Made by a program: the position numbers and the translations under genes. Under the pieces are notes generated by a model. That model was given only the letters and a program-made list of their open reading frames with translations. It had not been told where the DNA came from and made no database searches. This document shows, piece after piece, positions 17,681 to 31,600 of a stretch of DNA of 64,000 bases. Within the stretch, counting starts at the first letter, position 1. Each line of letters opens with the position of its first letter. Origin of the DNA: Astropecten irregularis. Taxonomy: Eukaryota > Echinodermata > Asteroidea > Paxillosida > Astropectinidae. Location: positions 24,844,764 to 24,908,763 of the forward strand of contig OZ020248.1 in the NCBI GenBank assembly GCA_963971285.1, written 5' to 3'.

Positions 17681-20600
17681 GCATGAAAACCGGTTTATTT
17701 CTTATCTGCGAGGAGAATTGAATCAATTTGAGTACGTTTGATTTTTCATCAAAAATTGAAAAAATTGCAAGGGGTACCCTTGTCGTTTTTGCCATTTTTG
17801 GGCCAAAATAGACATTTTCCAAAAACGCCTGTCAGAGTACAAAGAACCAATTTCTAGCATGAAAACTGGTTTATTCCTTATCTGCGAGGAGAATTGAATC
17901 AATTTGAGAACATTTGATTTTTCATCAAAAATTGAAAAAATGGCAAGGGGTACCCCTTGTCGTTTTTGCCATTTTTGGCCCAAAATAGACCTTTTCCAAA
18001 AACGCCTGTCAGAGTACAAGGAACCCAATTTCTAGCATGAAAACTGGTTTATTTCTTATCTGCGAGGAGAATTGAATCAATTTGAGAACATTTGATTTTT
18101 CATCAAAAATTGAAAAAATGGCAAGGGGTACCCCTTGTCGTTTTTGCCATTTTTGGCCCAAAATAGACCTTTTCCAAAAACGCCTGTCAGAGTACAAAGA
18201 ACCAATTTCTAGCATGAAAACTGGTTTATTTCTTATCTGCGAGGAGAATTGAATCAATTTGAGAACATTTGATTTTTCATCAAAAATTTATAAAATGGCA
18301 AGGGGTACCCCTTGTCGTTTTTGTAAATTTTGGCCAAAAATGGACATTTTTCCAAAGTGTTCTAAATAAAGGGAAAAGGTACCTCAGACCACATAGAACC
18401 CATTTCTGGTATAAAAACTGGTTTATTTCTCTTCTACGAGGAGAATTGAATCAACCACACACGGGCTGTACAGTTATGATCAATCACAAACAGGCTTCAT
18501 AGGCATAGCTACCGTCAATCTCACACAAGCTTCATGCGTATAGGAAGGTACAATACATTTCAGGACATTTTTCCAAAGTGCTCTAAATCAATGGAAAGGG
18601 TACCTCAGACCACAAGGAACCCGTTTCTGGTATGAAAACTGGTATATTTCTCATCTCCTAGGGGAATTTAATCAATTTGAGAACATTTGATTTTTCACCA
18701 ACAATTGAAAAATTTTCGTTTTTGTAATTTTTGGCCAAAAATTGACATTTTTCCAACGTGTTCTAAATGAAGGGAAAAGGTACGTCAGACCACATAGAAC
18801 CCATTTCTGGTATAAAAACTGGTTTATTTCTCATCTGCTAGGGGAATTTAATCAATTTGAGAACATTTGATTTTTCACCAAAAATTGAAAAAATGGCAAG
18901 GGGTACCCGTTGTCGTTTTTGTCATTTTTTGGCCAAAAATTCACATTTATCCAAAGTCTTCTAAATCAAGGGAAAGGGTACCTCAGACCACACGGAACTC
19001 ATTTCTGGTATGAAAACTGGTATATTTCCCATCTCCTAGGGGAATTGAATCAATTTGAGAACATTTGATTTTTCACCAAAAATTGAAAAATTGTCGTTTT
19101 TGTAATTTTTGGCCAAAAATTTAATTTTTTTCCAAAGTGTTCTAAATCAAGGGAAAGGGTACCTCAGACCACATAGAACCCATTTCTAGTATTAAAACTG
19201 GTTTATTTCTAATCTGCGAGGGGAATCGAATCAATTTAAGAACATTTGATTTTTCACCAACAATTGAAAAAATGGCAAGGGGTACCCCTTGTCGTTTTGG
19301 CCAAAAATTGACATTTTTCCAAAGTGTTCTAAATCAAGGGAAAAGGTACGTCAGACCACATAGAACCCATTTCTGGTATAAAAACTGGTTTATTTCTCAT
19401 CTGCTAGGGGAATTGAATCAATTTGAAAACATTTGATTTTTCACCAACAATTGAAAAAATGGCAAGGGGTACCCCCTTGTCGTTTTTGTCATTTTTGGCC
19501 AAAAATGCACATTTTTCCAAAGTGTTCTAAATGAAGGGAAAAGGTACGTCAGACCACATAGAACCCATTTCTGGTATAAAAACTGGTTTATTTCTCATCT
19601 GCGAGGAGAATTGAATCAATTTGAAAACATTTGATTTTTCACCAACAATTGAAAAAATGGCAAGGGGTACCCCCTTGTCGTTTTTGTCATTTTTGGCCAA
19701 AAATGCACATTTTTCCAAAGTGTTCTAAATCAAGGGAAAAGGTACGTCAGACCACATAGAACCCATTTCTGGTATAAAAACTGGTTTATTTCTCATCTGC
19801 TAGGGGAATTGAATCAATTTGAGAACATTTGATTTTTCACCAAAAATTTATAAAATGGCAAGGGGTACCCTTGTCGTTTTTGCCACTTTTGGCCCAAAAT
19901 AGACCTTTTCCAAAAACGCCTGTCAGAGTACAAGGAACCCATTTCTGATATGAAAACTGGTATATTTCTCATCTGCTAGGGGAATTGAATCCATTTGATT
20001 TTTCACCAAAATTTAAAAAATGGCAAGGGGTACCCCTTGTCGTTTTTGTCATTTTTGGCCAAAAATTTACATTTTTCCAAAGTGTTCTAAATAAAGGGAA
20101 AAGGTACCTCAGACCACATAGAACCCATTTCTGGTATAAAAACTGGTTTATTTCTCTTCTACGAGGAGAATTGAATCAACCACACACGGGCTGTATAGTT
20201 ATGATCAATCACCGTTAGGCTTCATACATAATATCGTCAATCACACACAGGCTTCATAGGCATAGCTACCGTCAATCTCACACAAGCTTGATACGTATAG
20301 GAAGGTACAATAAATTTCAGGACATTTTTCCAAAGTGCTCTAAATCAATGGAAAAGCTACCTCAGACCGGTCGTTTTTGTCATTTTTGGCCAAAAATTGG
20401 CATTTTTCCAAAGTGTTCTAAATCAAGGGAAAAGGTACGTCAGACCACACAGAACCCATTTCTGGTATGAAAACTGGTATATTTCTCATCTGCCAGGGGA
20501 ATTGAATCAATTTGAGAACATTTGATTTTTCATCAAAAATTGAAAAAATGACAAGGGGTACCCCTTGTCGTTTTTGCCATTTTTGGGCCAAAATAGACAT

Positions 20601-20925
20601 TTTCCAAAAACGCCTCTAAAACTACAAAAAATCCATTTCTAGCATGAAAATTGGTTTATTTCTTATCTGCGAGGAGAATTGAATCAATTTGAGAACATTT
20701 GATTTTTCACCAAAAATTGAAAAAATGGCAAGGGGTACCCCTTGTCGTTTTTGTCATTTTGGCCAAAAATTGACATTTTTCCAAAGTGTTCTTAATCAAA
20801 AGAAAGGTACCTCAGACCACAAGTAACGCATTTGTGGTATAAAAAGTAGCATATTTTTCATCGGCGATGAGAATTGAACCAATTTCAGAACATTTGATTT
20901 TTCAGATTTTTGATTTGATCAAAAG
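17681..20925. repeat. satellite block 3, mixed subtypes with two linkers
   Basis: 17681-18340 is the short subtype at a strict spacing of about 177 bp (GAGAACATTT at about 17905, 18083, 18260). 18340-20925 is mostly the long subtype (about 190-197 bp). Linkers like 14946-15081 lie at 18453-18558 and 20179-20311. The core palindrome CAAGGGGTACCCCTTG is perfect near 17942, 18121, 18298, 19277, 20024, 20553 and 20727; other copies vary at its centre. Confidence 0.92.
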
Positions 20926-21620
20926 TTGAAAAAGAAAATGGCAAGCTTCAACAAATTTTCTCTCTCTCTTTTTAAACAGCTTAATGTTCTACAGCAATAC
21001 AGATTCACTGACAGTAGAATACACAGTTGTGAGATAAAAAAAAAATCATTTGAAAAGATATATCAGGCTGTGTCTACCCCAAGTTAATTAGCTGCTTGTG
21101 AAGATTGCATTCATATAATTGAAAGCTTATATAGATAGTTGTTTTAAATGCATTAAATGTCCTTTGTTATATTATATATTGCAATAATTACAAGCAATGT
21201 CGGTAATAAGCACAATGTATATACATGTATTTGTACATAATCATGATTACATTATATTTCAAGCAACTTTATAAAAAAAAATAAAAATATTAAAAAAAAC
21301 CTGTACACCTTAAATTAATATTTTCTTGTTAAACAAGCACAGAAAAATACTGTGAAACGCAAGAAATAATATCTGAAGACAAAGAGCTATACACCAGGGA
21401 TGAGAATGACCGATGATTAAAATGTCTGAAAACAGCTGACAGGGAGCATACCAAGTCTGAAATCTGATAATCTCCAATACTTTTGTACACAGCCTGTGAG
21501 GAAAAAAATCTGAAATCCAGAACAAAAACATCTGAAATCAGATTTTAATCTGAGAAATCTCATCCATATATCCACTTATATTCATGTAAAAGCATATTAA
21601 TTTTTCCCCAATAGCAGACG
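20926..21620. other. PLBD1 3' flank
   Basis: AT-rich sequence between the satellite edge and the PLBD1 stop codon; it must hold the PLBD1 3' UTR (minus strand). No perfect AATAAA was found on the minus strand; ATTAAA at about 21543-21548 (TTTAAT on the plus strand), about 75 bp past the stop, is a possible variant signal. Confidence 0.45.
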
Positions 21621-24600
21621 TCACAAGTTCGGTTCCATCAGCACAAAGGGAAAGTCGTACGATTCCGGAAGCCCAACGTAAGAAGTGTTAAACGCTTTGC
21701 TCCACTTGAAGACCGGCAGACCGTGGCTGGTTGTGGGTCCGCTGATGGCAAAGGCTGAGAATGTCTTCGCCATCTTTAGGTTGGTCATCTGCAGCCGAGA
21801 AAATGGAAAAAGACCAATATAAGTAATGCAGTATAATAATAATAATAACCATTCTGAATTTAATCCGCGCACACATCTGTCCAAAAACACTCATGGCGCA
21901 CATATCATTATCCCTGGTCATTGAGCTATAATTTACATTCCTGAAGCCATCTCAACTCCATGGGAAGTATACAGCCCTGGCTACTTGAAAGCACACAGAG
22001 GCTAATCAAACCAAAAAGCCATCTCTACCCTCACAGGTACCCATTTACACCTGGGTGAAGAGGAGCAATATGTGATAAAGCGTCTTGCACAAGGACGCAA
22101 GCACCACTAGCCCATGGCTGAGTTCGACATGCCAGACCATTAGGCCACAGCACTCCAGTTGTGACAACCTGGTAGGCTAATACCCAACACAAATTAAGGA
22201 TTCGACGTCTGAACACGGTCTCACTCAAAAGGTGTGTCCAAACCAATTGCCAATATCTCCAATTCACAAAGTCTGCACCCACTATACTCAAGCTCCACAG
22301 ACTTAAGTCCAATTTTATCCTGTAGCCAGGAAATTTGGACATCGCCCTGATTTTTTACTAGAAAAAGGCATGTGCACAACAAGAATGCTGATGCTACACG
22401 AATGTCAAACAAAATGAACCTCTTAAAGGTACTATCATAGTTTAGTAGAATAGCGAAACGGAAATCTTCACAGATTTACCTACAACTTACAGGGTATAGA
22501 GATGGTGACGGCAGAAACATGTATCGTTAACATTTTTCTGCCTGAAATGCTGTATTTATCCAGAAAAGAGTAAAACCAATTGACCAAAAACAATTTTGAG
22601 CTTCGGAAGATTAAAAATCATGTGAAAAGATTTTTAAAATACCCTGGTGGATTTTCACTGTAGTTTCTCAAAAAAGTGGGCACCGTAAGGGAATGGGAAT
22701 TTCACAGATGACTGTTACTGTATCTTTCTTGATACTTTTGCCCATGAATCTAAATTTCGTACAATACATGATTGGTAAAGGTTACAGGACAGCACTCACA
22801 CTTTGTCTGTTCAAACATGTACATGAAATAGTAGACCTGTAAAAAATTTGAGCTCAATCGGACATCTGAGTACCGAGAAAATAGCAAAAACCCGACTCAA
22901 TTTTTCTTATAAAACATGAAGAATGAATTTGATCTTACCCTGAGATCAAAACTGTTTCCGGTCTTTGTTTCACTAATTTCTGGATAAATATGGGCCTACA
23001 GCATTTCAGGTGGAAATATTTTAATGATACGTTTCTACCAGCACCATCTTCATACCGTGAGTGAAAGGGGATAACTAAAACAACTCAAGTGAGGGTGTCC
23101 TTTACGTTTGTTCCAAAAATCGTTAGGACGAACGATCTTTGGAAAAAGACACTAAATCTTGATTTCCTTGAAAAACCCAGCATCTAATGAACCAAGATTT
23201 CCCATGGTGACTGTTTGCACTGTTTACGAAATGTTCGAGTAAATTTTCTGTCTCAAACTCAATAATTTTTGTTGGGAGGCCTTGCAAATCCTATATGCTC
23301 CCTTTCACTTGATGGAATGGAGCATGACTAATCTTACCTTTGTGTCTGTGCAACCTGCTGGTACAGCATCTTCGGATCTTAGATCGTATCTAGAGCATAT
23401 GGCCCAGGTGGGTTTCTTGTCGGAATACTTGTCATGCAGATAGTCTGATGAACCAAAATCAAAAACAGCAAAGGGATGAAAAGTTTGGAATCAGACTCAA
23501 CTGAAAAGGCACTTTTGGTAATACACCGCTCCAGTAGGCCACGCCCCATGACAAATTGACCAATCACAACACGTTATTGAAGGTTCGACAAATTGCCGCC
23601 ATTTTGTCTGACATAACATTATGAATTTTGTATTGTGTACTACACACTTTTCATTGAGTTTACTTTTCTTTAGTATGTATAAGGCAATTCTTTACAAACC
23701 CGAGTTTTATCCTTAACCATGGTCAAGCGGTGTTTATATTTTCATTATATTTCTGACTCTCGATGCCCTGGCTGAGAGGAAATGTATATTTTGGGCCTTT
23801 TCCAAAACCAAAGTCCAACAGAGAGAAGTGCTTTCTGTGGTTGAGAGTGTGCAAAGCATCATGTGTGAGCGGTCGTGACATGTGCGTGCACATTTGCATC
23901 GTTGCTACGGTGGGCATGGCCTAGTATTGGATTGGTGTAATGAACAACGAATGGAACAAAGATTCAGGACGCTACGTACCGTTGTATCGCATGAGGGCTG
24001 CGAATGATTTCATGTCCACGACATTGCCCTGGTCTCGTCTGAATATCTCGGCCCTCACTGTCACCTGATAGGAGTACAGATTACCCCTCTTCCTCTTCAC
24101 CATTGGGTAGCCACTCAGGTTGTAGATGTTCTCATAGAACGGGGTGTTGTACGAGGGCCAATAACCTGCTCAAGAAAATGTCACAAAGGAACAATCAGGC
24201 TTGCAACTCAAACTTAACAAAAATAACGATGGAAATTCCATTCTTTACAAGACTTTGTGCAGTGTTTTTCTATTTTCAATGGCTTGAGTGTGATGAGAAA
24301 AACGAGGAAAGATCAGCTGATCCAAGGAAAAGTTACATGCAAGATAATTTAACTATTAGGGACACCACCAATGTAGTGCTGGATAGCTCAGTGGGTAGAG
24401 TGTTGTTACGGTATTCCAGGGGTCAATGGTTCAAATCCAGCTCCAGTCACTTTTTCTTTGTTGCCTTTTTCAATTTCAGTTATACAGTTAGCCTATAACT
24501 TTTCATTAAAAATACACAAGTTGGTCATTTTATTGAAACTTGCAAAAATGAATGGCAATTAAGAGTGATATTCATAATGACCCAAATGTGCACTCATAGT

Positions 24601-25608
24601 AAAGGATGGTACATCTACCTACATAACAGGGGACACATTTAACAAATCTATGGCCATACGTTAAGCAAAAGATTTGCTTAAGCATGGTCATTGTTTGTTG
24701 AGCGTAACATTTACAGGGAGTTATAGCTGGCATACAGATTTTATATACCAAGGTTTTTGGTGCTTAAAGGTAGTATCATACTTTGGTTTTTGTCAAAGAA
24801 ATACAGATTCATGAGTAAAAATATCAAGGAAGATACAGCAACAGTCATCTGTGAAAATTTCAGTCCCATACGGTGCCCACTTTTTGAAAAAACAGTGAAA
24901 AACGGCCACAGTATTTCTTAAGTCTTTTCTCTTTTATAAAGATTTTTGGTCGTTGTTTTACTGATTTCTGGATAAATACGCCATGTCAGGTGGAAAAATG
25001 TTAACCGTAGGTTTCTACTAGCATCATCTTCATACCCTGAAAAATGTACATATATCTGTGACCATGTCTGTTTTGGTTTCTTACCAGAGTATGATACTAC
25101 CTTTATTAAAGCAAATTGTGGTGCTTAAGCAGCTCCATGAAATTGGCCCATGATCTACTCTAACGACAAGCAGAGCAATGTAATTGGACCTCTGTGGTGA
25201 GAATATCTTACCTGCTCGTAGTATTGGTGTCTGATCCTCCGACACCACCAATCCTGGGATCTGCTCCACAACGGTTAGCGCACCATCCAATAGTTCACCC
25301 GATATCCGCTTCATGTCTACAACCATGTATTGGTTGTTGTAAGTACCTGGAATAAATCAAAATAGACCTGGAGCATAAAAATGAGAATAAGACTTTGCTT
25401 CTGTAAAATGGCTTACCGGCTTACAATATCTAAACTGAGATTGTATAGCTACTTAGCAGGATTGTTTTGTTTAAGTATAATTATCTTTTCACTGCTAATT
25501 TTGGTTGGTGACCTGTCTAGGCTCAGCAAACATTTTCTATGCTTGGAGTTATTAGGAGGGCCTGACGTTTTGATCCTAGCAGAATCTTAATTAATTAATT
25601 TAGGGGGA

Positions 25609-25639
<31 letters not shown>

Positions 25640-28600
25640 TATAGCTGTTAATTTAATCTACTTCTATTTGTAATATAATTTTAATTAAAATTACTTCTAA
25701 TTTTGTTTTTATATATTACCTCTTAAGATTAATTTTCCCTTTTTTACCACATTGCCTTTTCACTTTTTTAAAGTGTTTTTTCTTTCGTTTTTATCAATTG
25801 ATGTTTTATTTGGTATTTTGATGTTTTTTAAATCTTGTACAAATCATGTAATTCAGCCTCTGGCTGTGAAATTGATTTTTTTTATCGTAATAAACCCTTT
25901 CAAATCAAATCAAATCAAAGGCTAAATGACAAGAAGACAAATACACATAAATGGATTAGAGGATCAGAACAAAGGGGGACAGAATGATGATCAGGGGAAC
26001 AGGGTAAACATGCAATAAGGTGTGGAGACCACAAAGAAAAAATAGAGGTTGGCAAGTGTGGTCGAGGGAAGGGGCCATAGGTCAAAGGGGAGTGGGGGTA
26101 GACGAGATCAAAGGTGGACCCCAACACAAATATATTTCAGGTCAACATTTATTACGAGTAATTAACTGCTGCAAACTGCTCATTTTTTATGCTAAGCATA
26201 TTACTGTAATAAGCGGCTTTACGTAATTCTACCAGCCCATGACTGGTACAGTTAAAGTGTTGCCATTTTTGAATTTGGAGGAAAAGGCAAGTCAGAACAA
26301 GTCCATTGGATGTATTTATATGTTAAGAAAAAGAGCTAATCAATTTTCTGGAATGACATACAATTTTCTTTAAAGAAGACACAAAGATGACGCCTTCGGC
26401 TCACCTGAGTTGTATCTGGCCACGATCTTTCCCCACTCTGCCCCACTATGGGCCATCAAGTTAGCCACCCGGACCCTTTGCCACGCCAACAGAGATTGCG
26501 GCGTCACCAGCTTGTACAGGGTCTTGTTGAAGATGTCGTTGGTCGTCTGCAGCATGACCATATCACTGCTGAGGATGTAGAAGTCATCTAATGATTCTAA
26601 AAAACCTGGCGGCAAAAACAAACAAAAACAGATTCTTGAGCCATGGTTTCTACACATCAGTATGGTTTGCTCGGCTGGGGCCGGGGGCGGGTAATAATAA
26701 TAATAATAATAATAATGATGGTGGATACTTATAAAGCGCGCAATCCGTCTTATGACACTCACGGAGCATGAAGGAAGTACTTATACAAGAAAGATAACAA
26801 ATACAAGATATATAACATACAAGATAAATAACAAATACAAGATAAATAACAAATACATATTAATTGATTTTGGTCGGGAAATAGATAATATGCAAATTAG
26901 GCTTGCCTGATATATGCAAATATATGCAAATTAGACTTGGTTCGAATCCCACCTGAGCAAGCATGTGATTTTTTCTCACGTGCTCTTACAAGCACTGAGT
27001 ATACAGTGCTCATCCACGTCGGTGAAGGGCAAGCCTAATTTGCATATTAAATACAAGATAATACAAGATAAATAACAAATTATATACAAGATAGATGATG
27101 GGTAATGGGCTAAGAAGGGGTGGTGACTTTGTCCACCTCCAAAACATTGGGTAATTCACACAGTAAACATGGATTCCTGCCATTTTTCAAAAAAATTGCC
27201 AAAAACTTCACCAAGAGTTCAGTACTGTTACGATGACATTCTCATAAATGATTGTAGTTTACGATATGGCCAGAAAAAAAAAATTGTTGTGTTGCCCTCA
27301 AGTGGAAAAATTAAAATTTTGGGTCGGTCAGTCAATTATTTTTTTTTTTTTGGGGGGGGCCGACTTTCAAACATTTAAGAATAAATACAGGATGTATGGT
27401 CACCAGGGCTTATGAATCAACGGTCCTGGGTCGTTTTGAGGAGACACGCTTTTTACAGCTAAATCTTATATTTTCTGTCAAAAATGGTGAGTTTTTATAC
27501 TTTAGGACTCAGAGGAGAATTTTTTGTTGTTTTAATCCTGACCCAAAGTTTTGGCATTTTACGGTCGGTCGCTGAGGGCAACAAACAATTATTTTTTTTC
27601 GGCCTAATTCCATCACAAGATAAAACCTTGTCACCTCACCTGGATAGCTGGAGAATGACATCCTCTTGGCCGCTGCCTGTTTGAAGGACAGGTCAAAGTT
27701 GTAGTGCTTGTAGATGCGCAGCATGGAGTTGTAGCTAAACCAGCTTGAATGCGACATAAGAATGTCCTCAAGACCGGGCAGAGCCTGGAACAAAAAAAAA
27801 ATCAGAATCAGAGGTCGGTCAACTGAAAATAGCCATTTAAAGGTAGTATCATACTTTGGTTTTTGTCAAAGAAATAAAGATTCATGGGCACAAATATCAA
27901 GGAAGATACAGTAACAGCCATCTGTGAAAATGTCAGTCCCATAAGGTGCCCACTTTTTGAGAAAACAGTGAAAAACGGCCACAGTATTTCTTAAGTCTTT
28001 TCTCTTTTATTTTTGATCTTTTAAAGATCAAAAAGATTTTTGGTCGTTGTTTTTTTATTAATTTCTGGATAAATACAAGATTTCAGGTGAAACATTTTAA
28101 TGGTATGTTTCTACCACCACCATCTTCCTACCCTGAATGTTATACGTAAATCTGTGAACATTTCTGTTTTGGTCTCTTACCAAAGTACGATACTACCTTT
28201 AAAAGTGGGAAGTGAACTTTTTTTGCAGGGAATGGAATAATTTGCCTAAAACTGCAAAGGTCAAGGGTTAGGCAAATGTTTGAGTTTTTCACTAATACGA
28301 TTGATGATCAACACCTTCCTTTGCTCAGTATTTGCTAAGAATGCTTTTACCTGCTGAATGTGTTGATCCCTCCATATGTGACCTAGGGCCTTTTCCAAAC
28401 CTCGGCTCCGGCTCAGGCTCCGGCTTCGGCTCCATTTCATGACTCCATTTTTGAATAACAGGTATCAAAATAGAGGCTTTTGGTTGCGGATTGGAAGTAG
28501 ATACTCTATTTTGAACAAAGGAAAATGAAAAGCCACAACCTACATTTTCAGCATATGGATGACAGCGCCGGAGCCTGAGCCGGAGCCGGAGCCGAGGTTT

Positions 28601-31600
28601 GGAAAAGGGACCTACATTCCTCCAAGAGGATAGCTCAGTATAATTATTATAGAGCCAATAATCAAAAACTGATCATTATCCAAGATTTTTTTTCCAAAAC
28701 AAATCAGGGCCCAATTTTATGGAATTCGTTACCGTTAGCAAAAATTCTTCGCTTACGGTGGCAAATTGTTTTGGTTACGGTTAGCGTATTTCACAGAAGA
28801 GTTTCCTTTTTGGTAACGGTAAGCAAGGAATTTGTGCAGAATGCATACGACAGCCCGTTAGCAGAAAATGATGACGGTTACCCTAGAAATTCTTCGCTAA
28901 CCGAGAGTCTTGATTACAGATGCCATGAAATAGATTTCACGCGTAGCTGAGTCAGTAAGCACAGGCAAAAATAGGCCGTAACGGATTCCATGAAATTGGG
29001 CCCTGGTGTGACTGACTCAACAAAAAGAAGAAGAAGAAGGAATTGCAGAGAAAGAATGCATTTTGAAAGCGACTAATCGTGAGTTCTAGGGCAATCCGCA
29101 AACCTTAATCTTTATCAAGGCATAATCAAGGAATAACAATGATGATCTTCAGGTCCACTGAACATCCCTATTTAAGACCTTTACCTCGTGAGGCTTCAAG
29201 CATTGCTATTTTTAAAAAGCAATACTAATGAAGCCTCACATAGTAAAGTCGTAAATAAGGAAATTGCTCAGTTCTTACAAGAGTGTTCTTGGGAAACATT
29301 ACACAAACTAACAAACTTTACTTATTTTCAGTCACAGACCTCCACTGGAGCAGAAGGTGTTACCAATGACACATAAGCCACCAAGACCTCTACCCTAGTG
29401 CCCCCGCGTCCACCTAAGACCTTCTTCCTCATTGCCCTAGTTCCCCCCAGTGTCTCTTTGCAAAGTTCTTGCACATTTACCAGGCTCAAATTACGATTCG
29501 ACATCTGTTTGCAATAAAGACCACAAAATATGCAAACAAAAGTTTTGTCTCTAAAATGTTACAATTGGCTGTCACATGGGACGTGTCAAAAGAATGACTA
29601 AAAAAAAACGTAAAATGTTTGGGATGTGTCGTTTTTTATATTCACAAGACCCCATGGCTGGTTTCTTAATCTCAAAAAACAATGTATACCCATAAATCCT
29701 TCTTGTAAAATAAAGGGACATAGTGGGCTAAATTTTGCTGCTTGAAACTTTGGCAGAGTATTACACCGAACCATTTGGCAAACGTGTACAAGCCTGAGAT
29801 CTGAGCTCGAGTCATTCAAACTGTTAGTGAGCTAAAGCCCATTTTATAATAATAATACTTAGAGTTAGGAGGCGAGGGCCTAAGTACGTCACATCAAAGT
29901 CTCGATGTGCTTCACAAGAAATAACAAAAATAAATTAGTGGAACCGATAAGTTTTAAGGAGGGTTTTTAATTAATATCCGTCATTGAGAGTTTTGATACG
30001 GTGTGTGAGAGAGTTAAAATGGATGGTTATGTATGCATAAAGGAACGATGTCCGTAAGTCTTTAGGTGGCAAGCAATGATCAAACAAGCCCTGAAATATG
30101 TACTGCGACCTCTGACCCCTGACCTCTGACTGACCTTAATGAGCACCGAGCAATGGCCCCTCAGGGTGAGCAGTTCCAGGTCCTCTGGAGTCAGTGCTTC
30201 GATGTTGGGAAACCGTGATGGTTCCAGGACGTACACCAGGTCTAGAAGATCCCCCATGGCATTCAGGAACAACATCGCAAACATGTCAAGATCAGGCAAA
30301 GTCTGGAAAAAAAATATAAACACGACTCAATTATTATTTCGGCCATTCAAATAAATCACCAGTAATGCCCAAGTTCTCAAAAAAATTCCTTTCATTTCAT
30401 AAAGGGTCATTACAACAAATTAATGGGGATTGTATGCTATTATCATAGGCCGTGTCCCAATTCTCTGGCTGTGACTGCAAATAACACACAAGTGTATGGA
30501 AATGGCTGCAGTCACTGGCTAGTGGCTGCCATAGGTACATGTATTAATGTATTTCAGGTCTCCATTCACTTTCTCTGTATTCCCAGGGGGCAGGGCCTTT
30601 CTCAAAGTTCGGCTCCGGCTCAGTCTTCGACTCCATTTCATTAATCCATTCTAAAATTGCGGGTATCAAAATAGAGACTTTTGGCTGCGGTTTGGAAAAA
30701 GATTCTCTGATTTGAAAACGAAAACAGAGCTTCAGCTTCAATGAAAAACCACAAAGTATATTTTCAGCATGTATGGATTTAATAAAGCCGGAGCCTGAGC
30801 CGGAGCCGAGCTTTGAAAAAGGACCCAGGTGACCCAGGCTTTTTCAGCAAAACTGCTGATCCAGAGAAAATTGAGAGACAATTAAATTACACTGTAATAG
30901 CACATTCCGAATTTCACATAAAATGTCAAATTTATGGCAGCCACGCCACAATCCTTTTCTTTCATTCATTTGTGCTTTCTGTTTTTTATGCCCCTGCAGT
31001 TGTTGCTTTTTATTACATTCAGATGTTTGGTAATGTGTGCGCTATTTACCTGACTGACTGATGACTGACATAACAAATTCATGGTACTTTTGCTAGTGCT
31101 CTCAGACGAGATTTACGAGGTAACCAAATTGAATTTCAATGTGAAAATTGCATTTGCACCTTGTTTTGGCAGGGCGTCAAATGGTAGCCGATGTTGAGTC
31201 CCTCTAGCTGGGCACTGATCAGGGACACCCCTTGCCAGAATGGATCGTGCTGGTTCTTAGCAACCATCATTTGCGTCCAGGCGTACTGTTTGGTGAGGAA
31301 GGCTCGGAGTTTGGTCTCCAGGTCTGGTTTACCGGCGATGTAGTTGTGGGCAAGGTTGACGTAGTTCTGATAAATACGCCTGCAGAACGCGTCGAACAGG
31401 AAGAACAATTTCAAAATTGATGCTAAGTAGACCTTTCTTTTGCAACGTCACAACCCAAGTTTTTGCCAACCAAGATGGCGGAAACTATGGCAAGCCATCA
31501 AAGCCGGGCATAAAAAATAACCACAATTTGAACACAACAATTCATAAACATTGCAAGATATTGCTGAATGTAATGGAAACAACACAAGCAATGCTGTTGT

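Noticed and set aside
16541-17721. Frames of up to 381 residues with YIYHQSQTGL repeats
   Set aside because: Each is the 35-bp minisatellite read through all three phases; no signal of selection.
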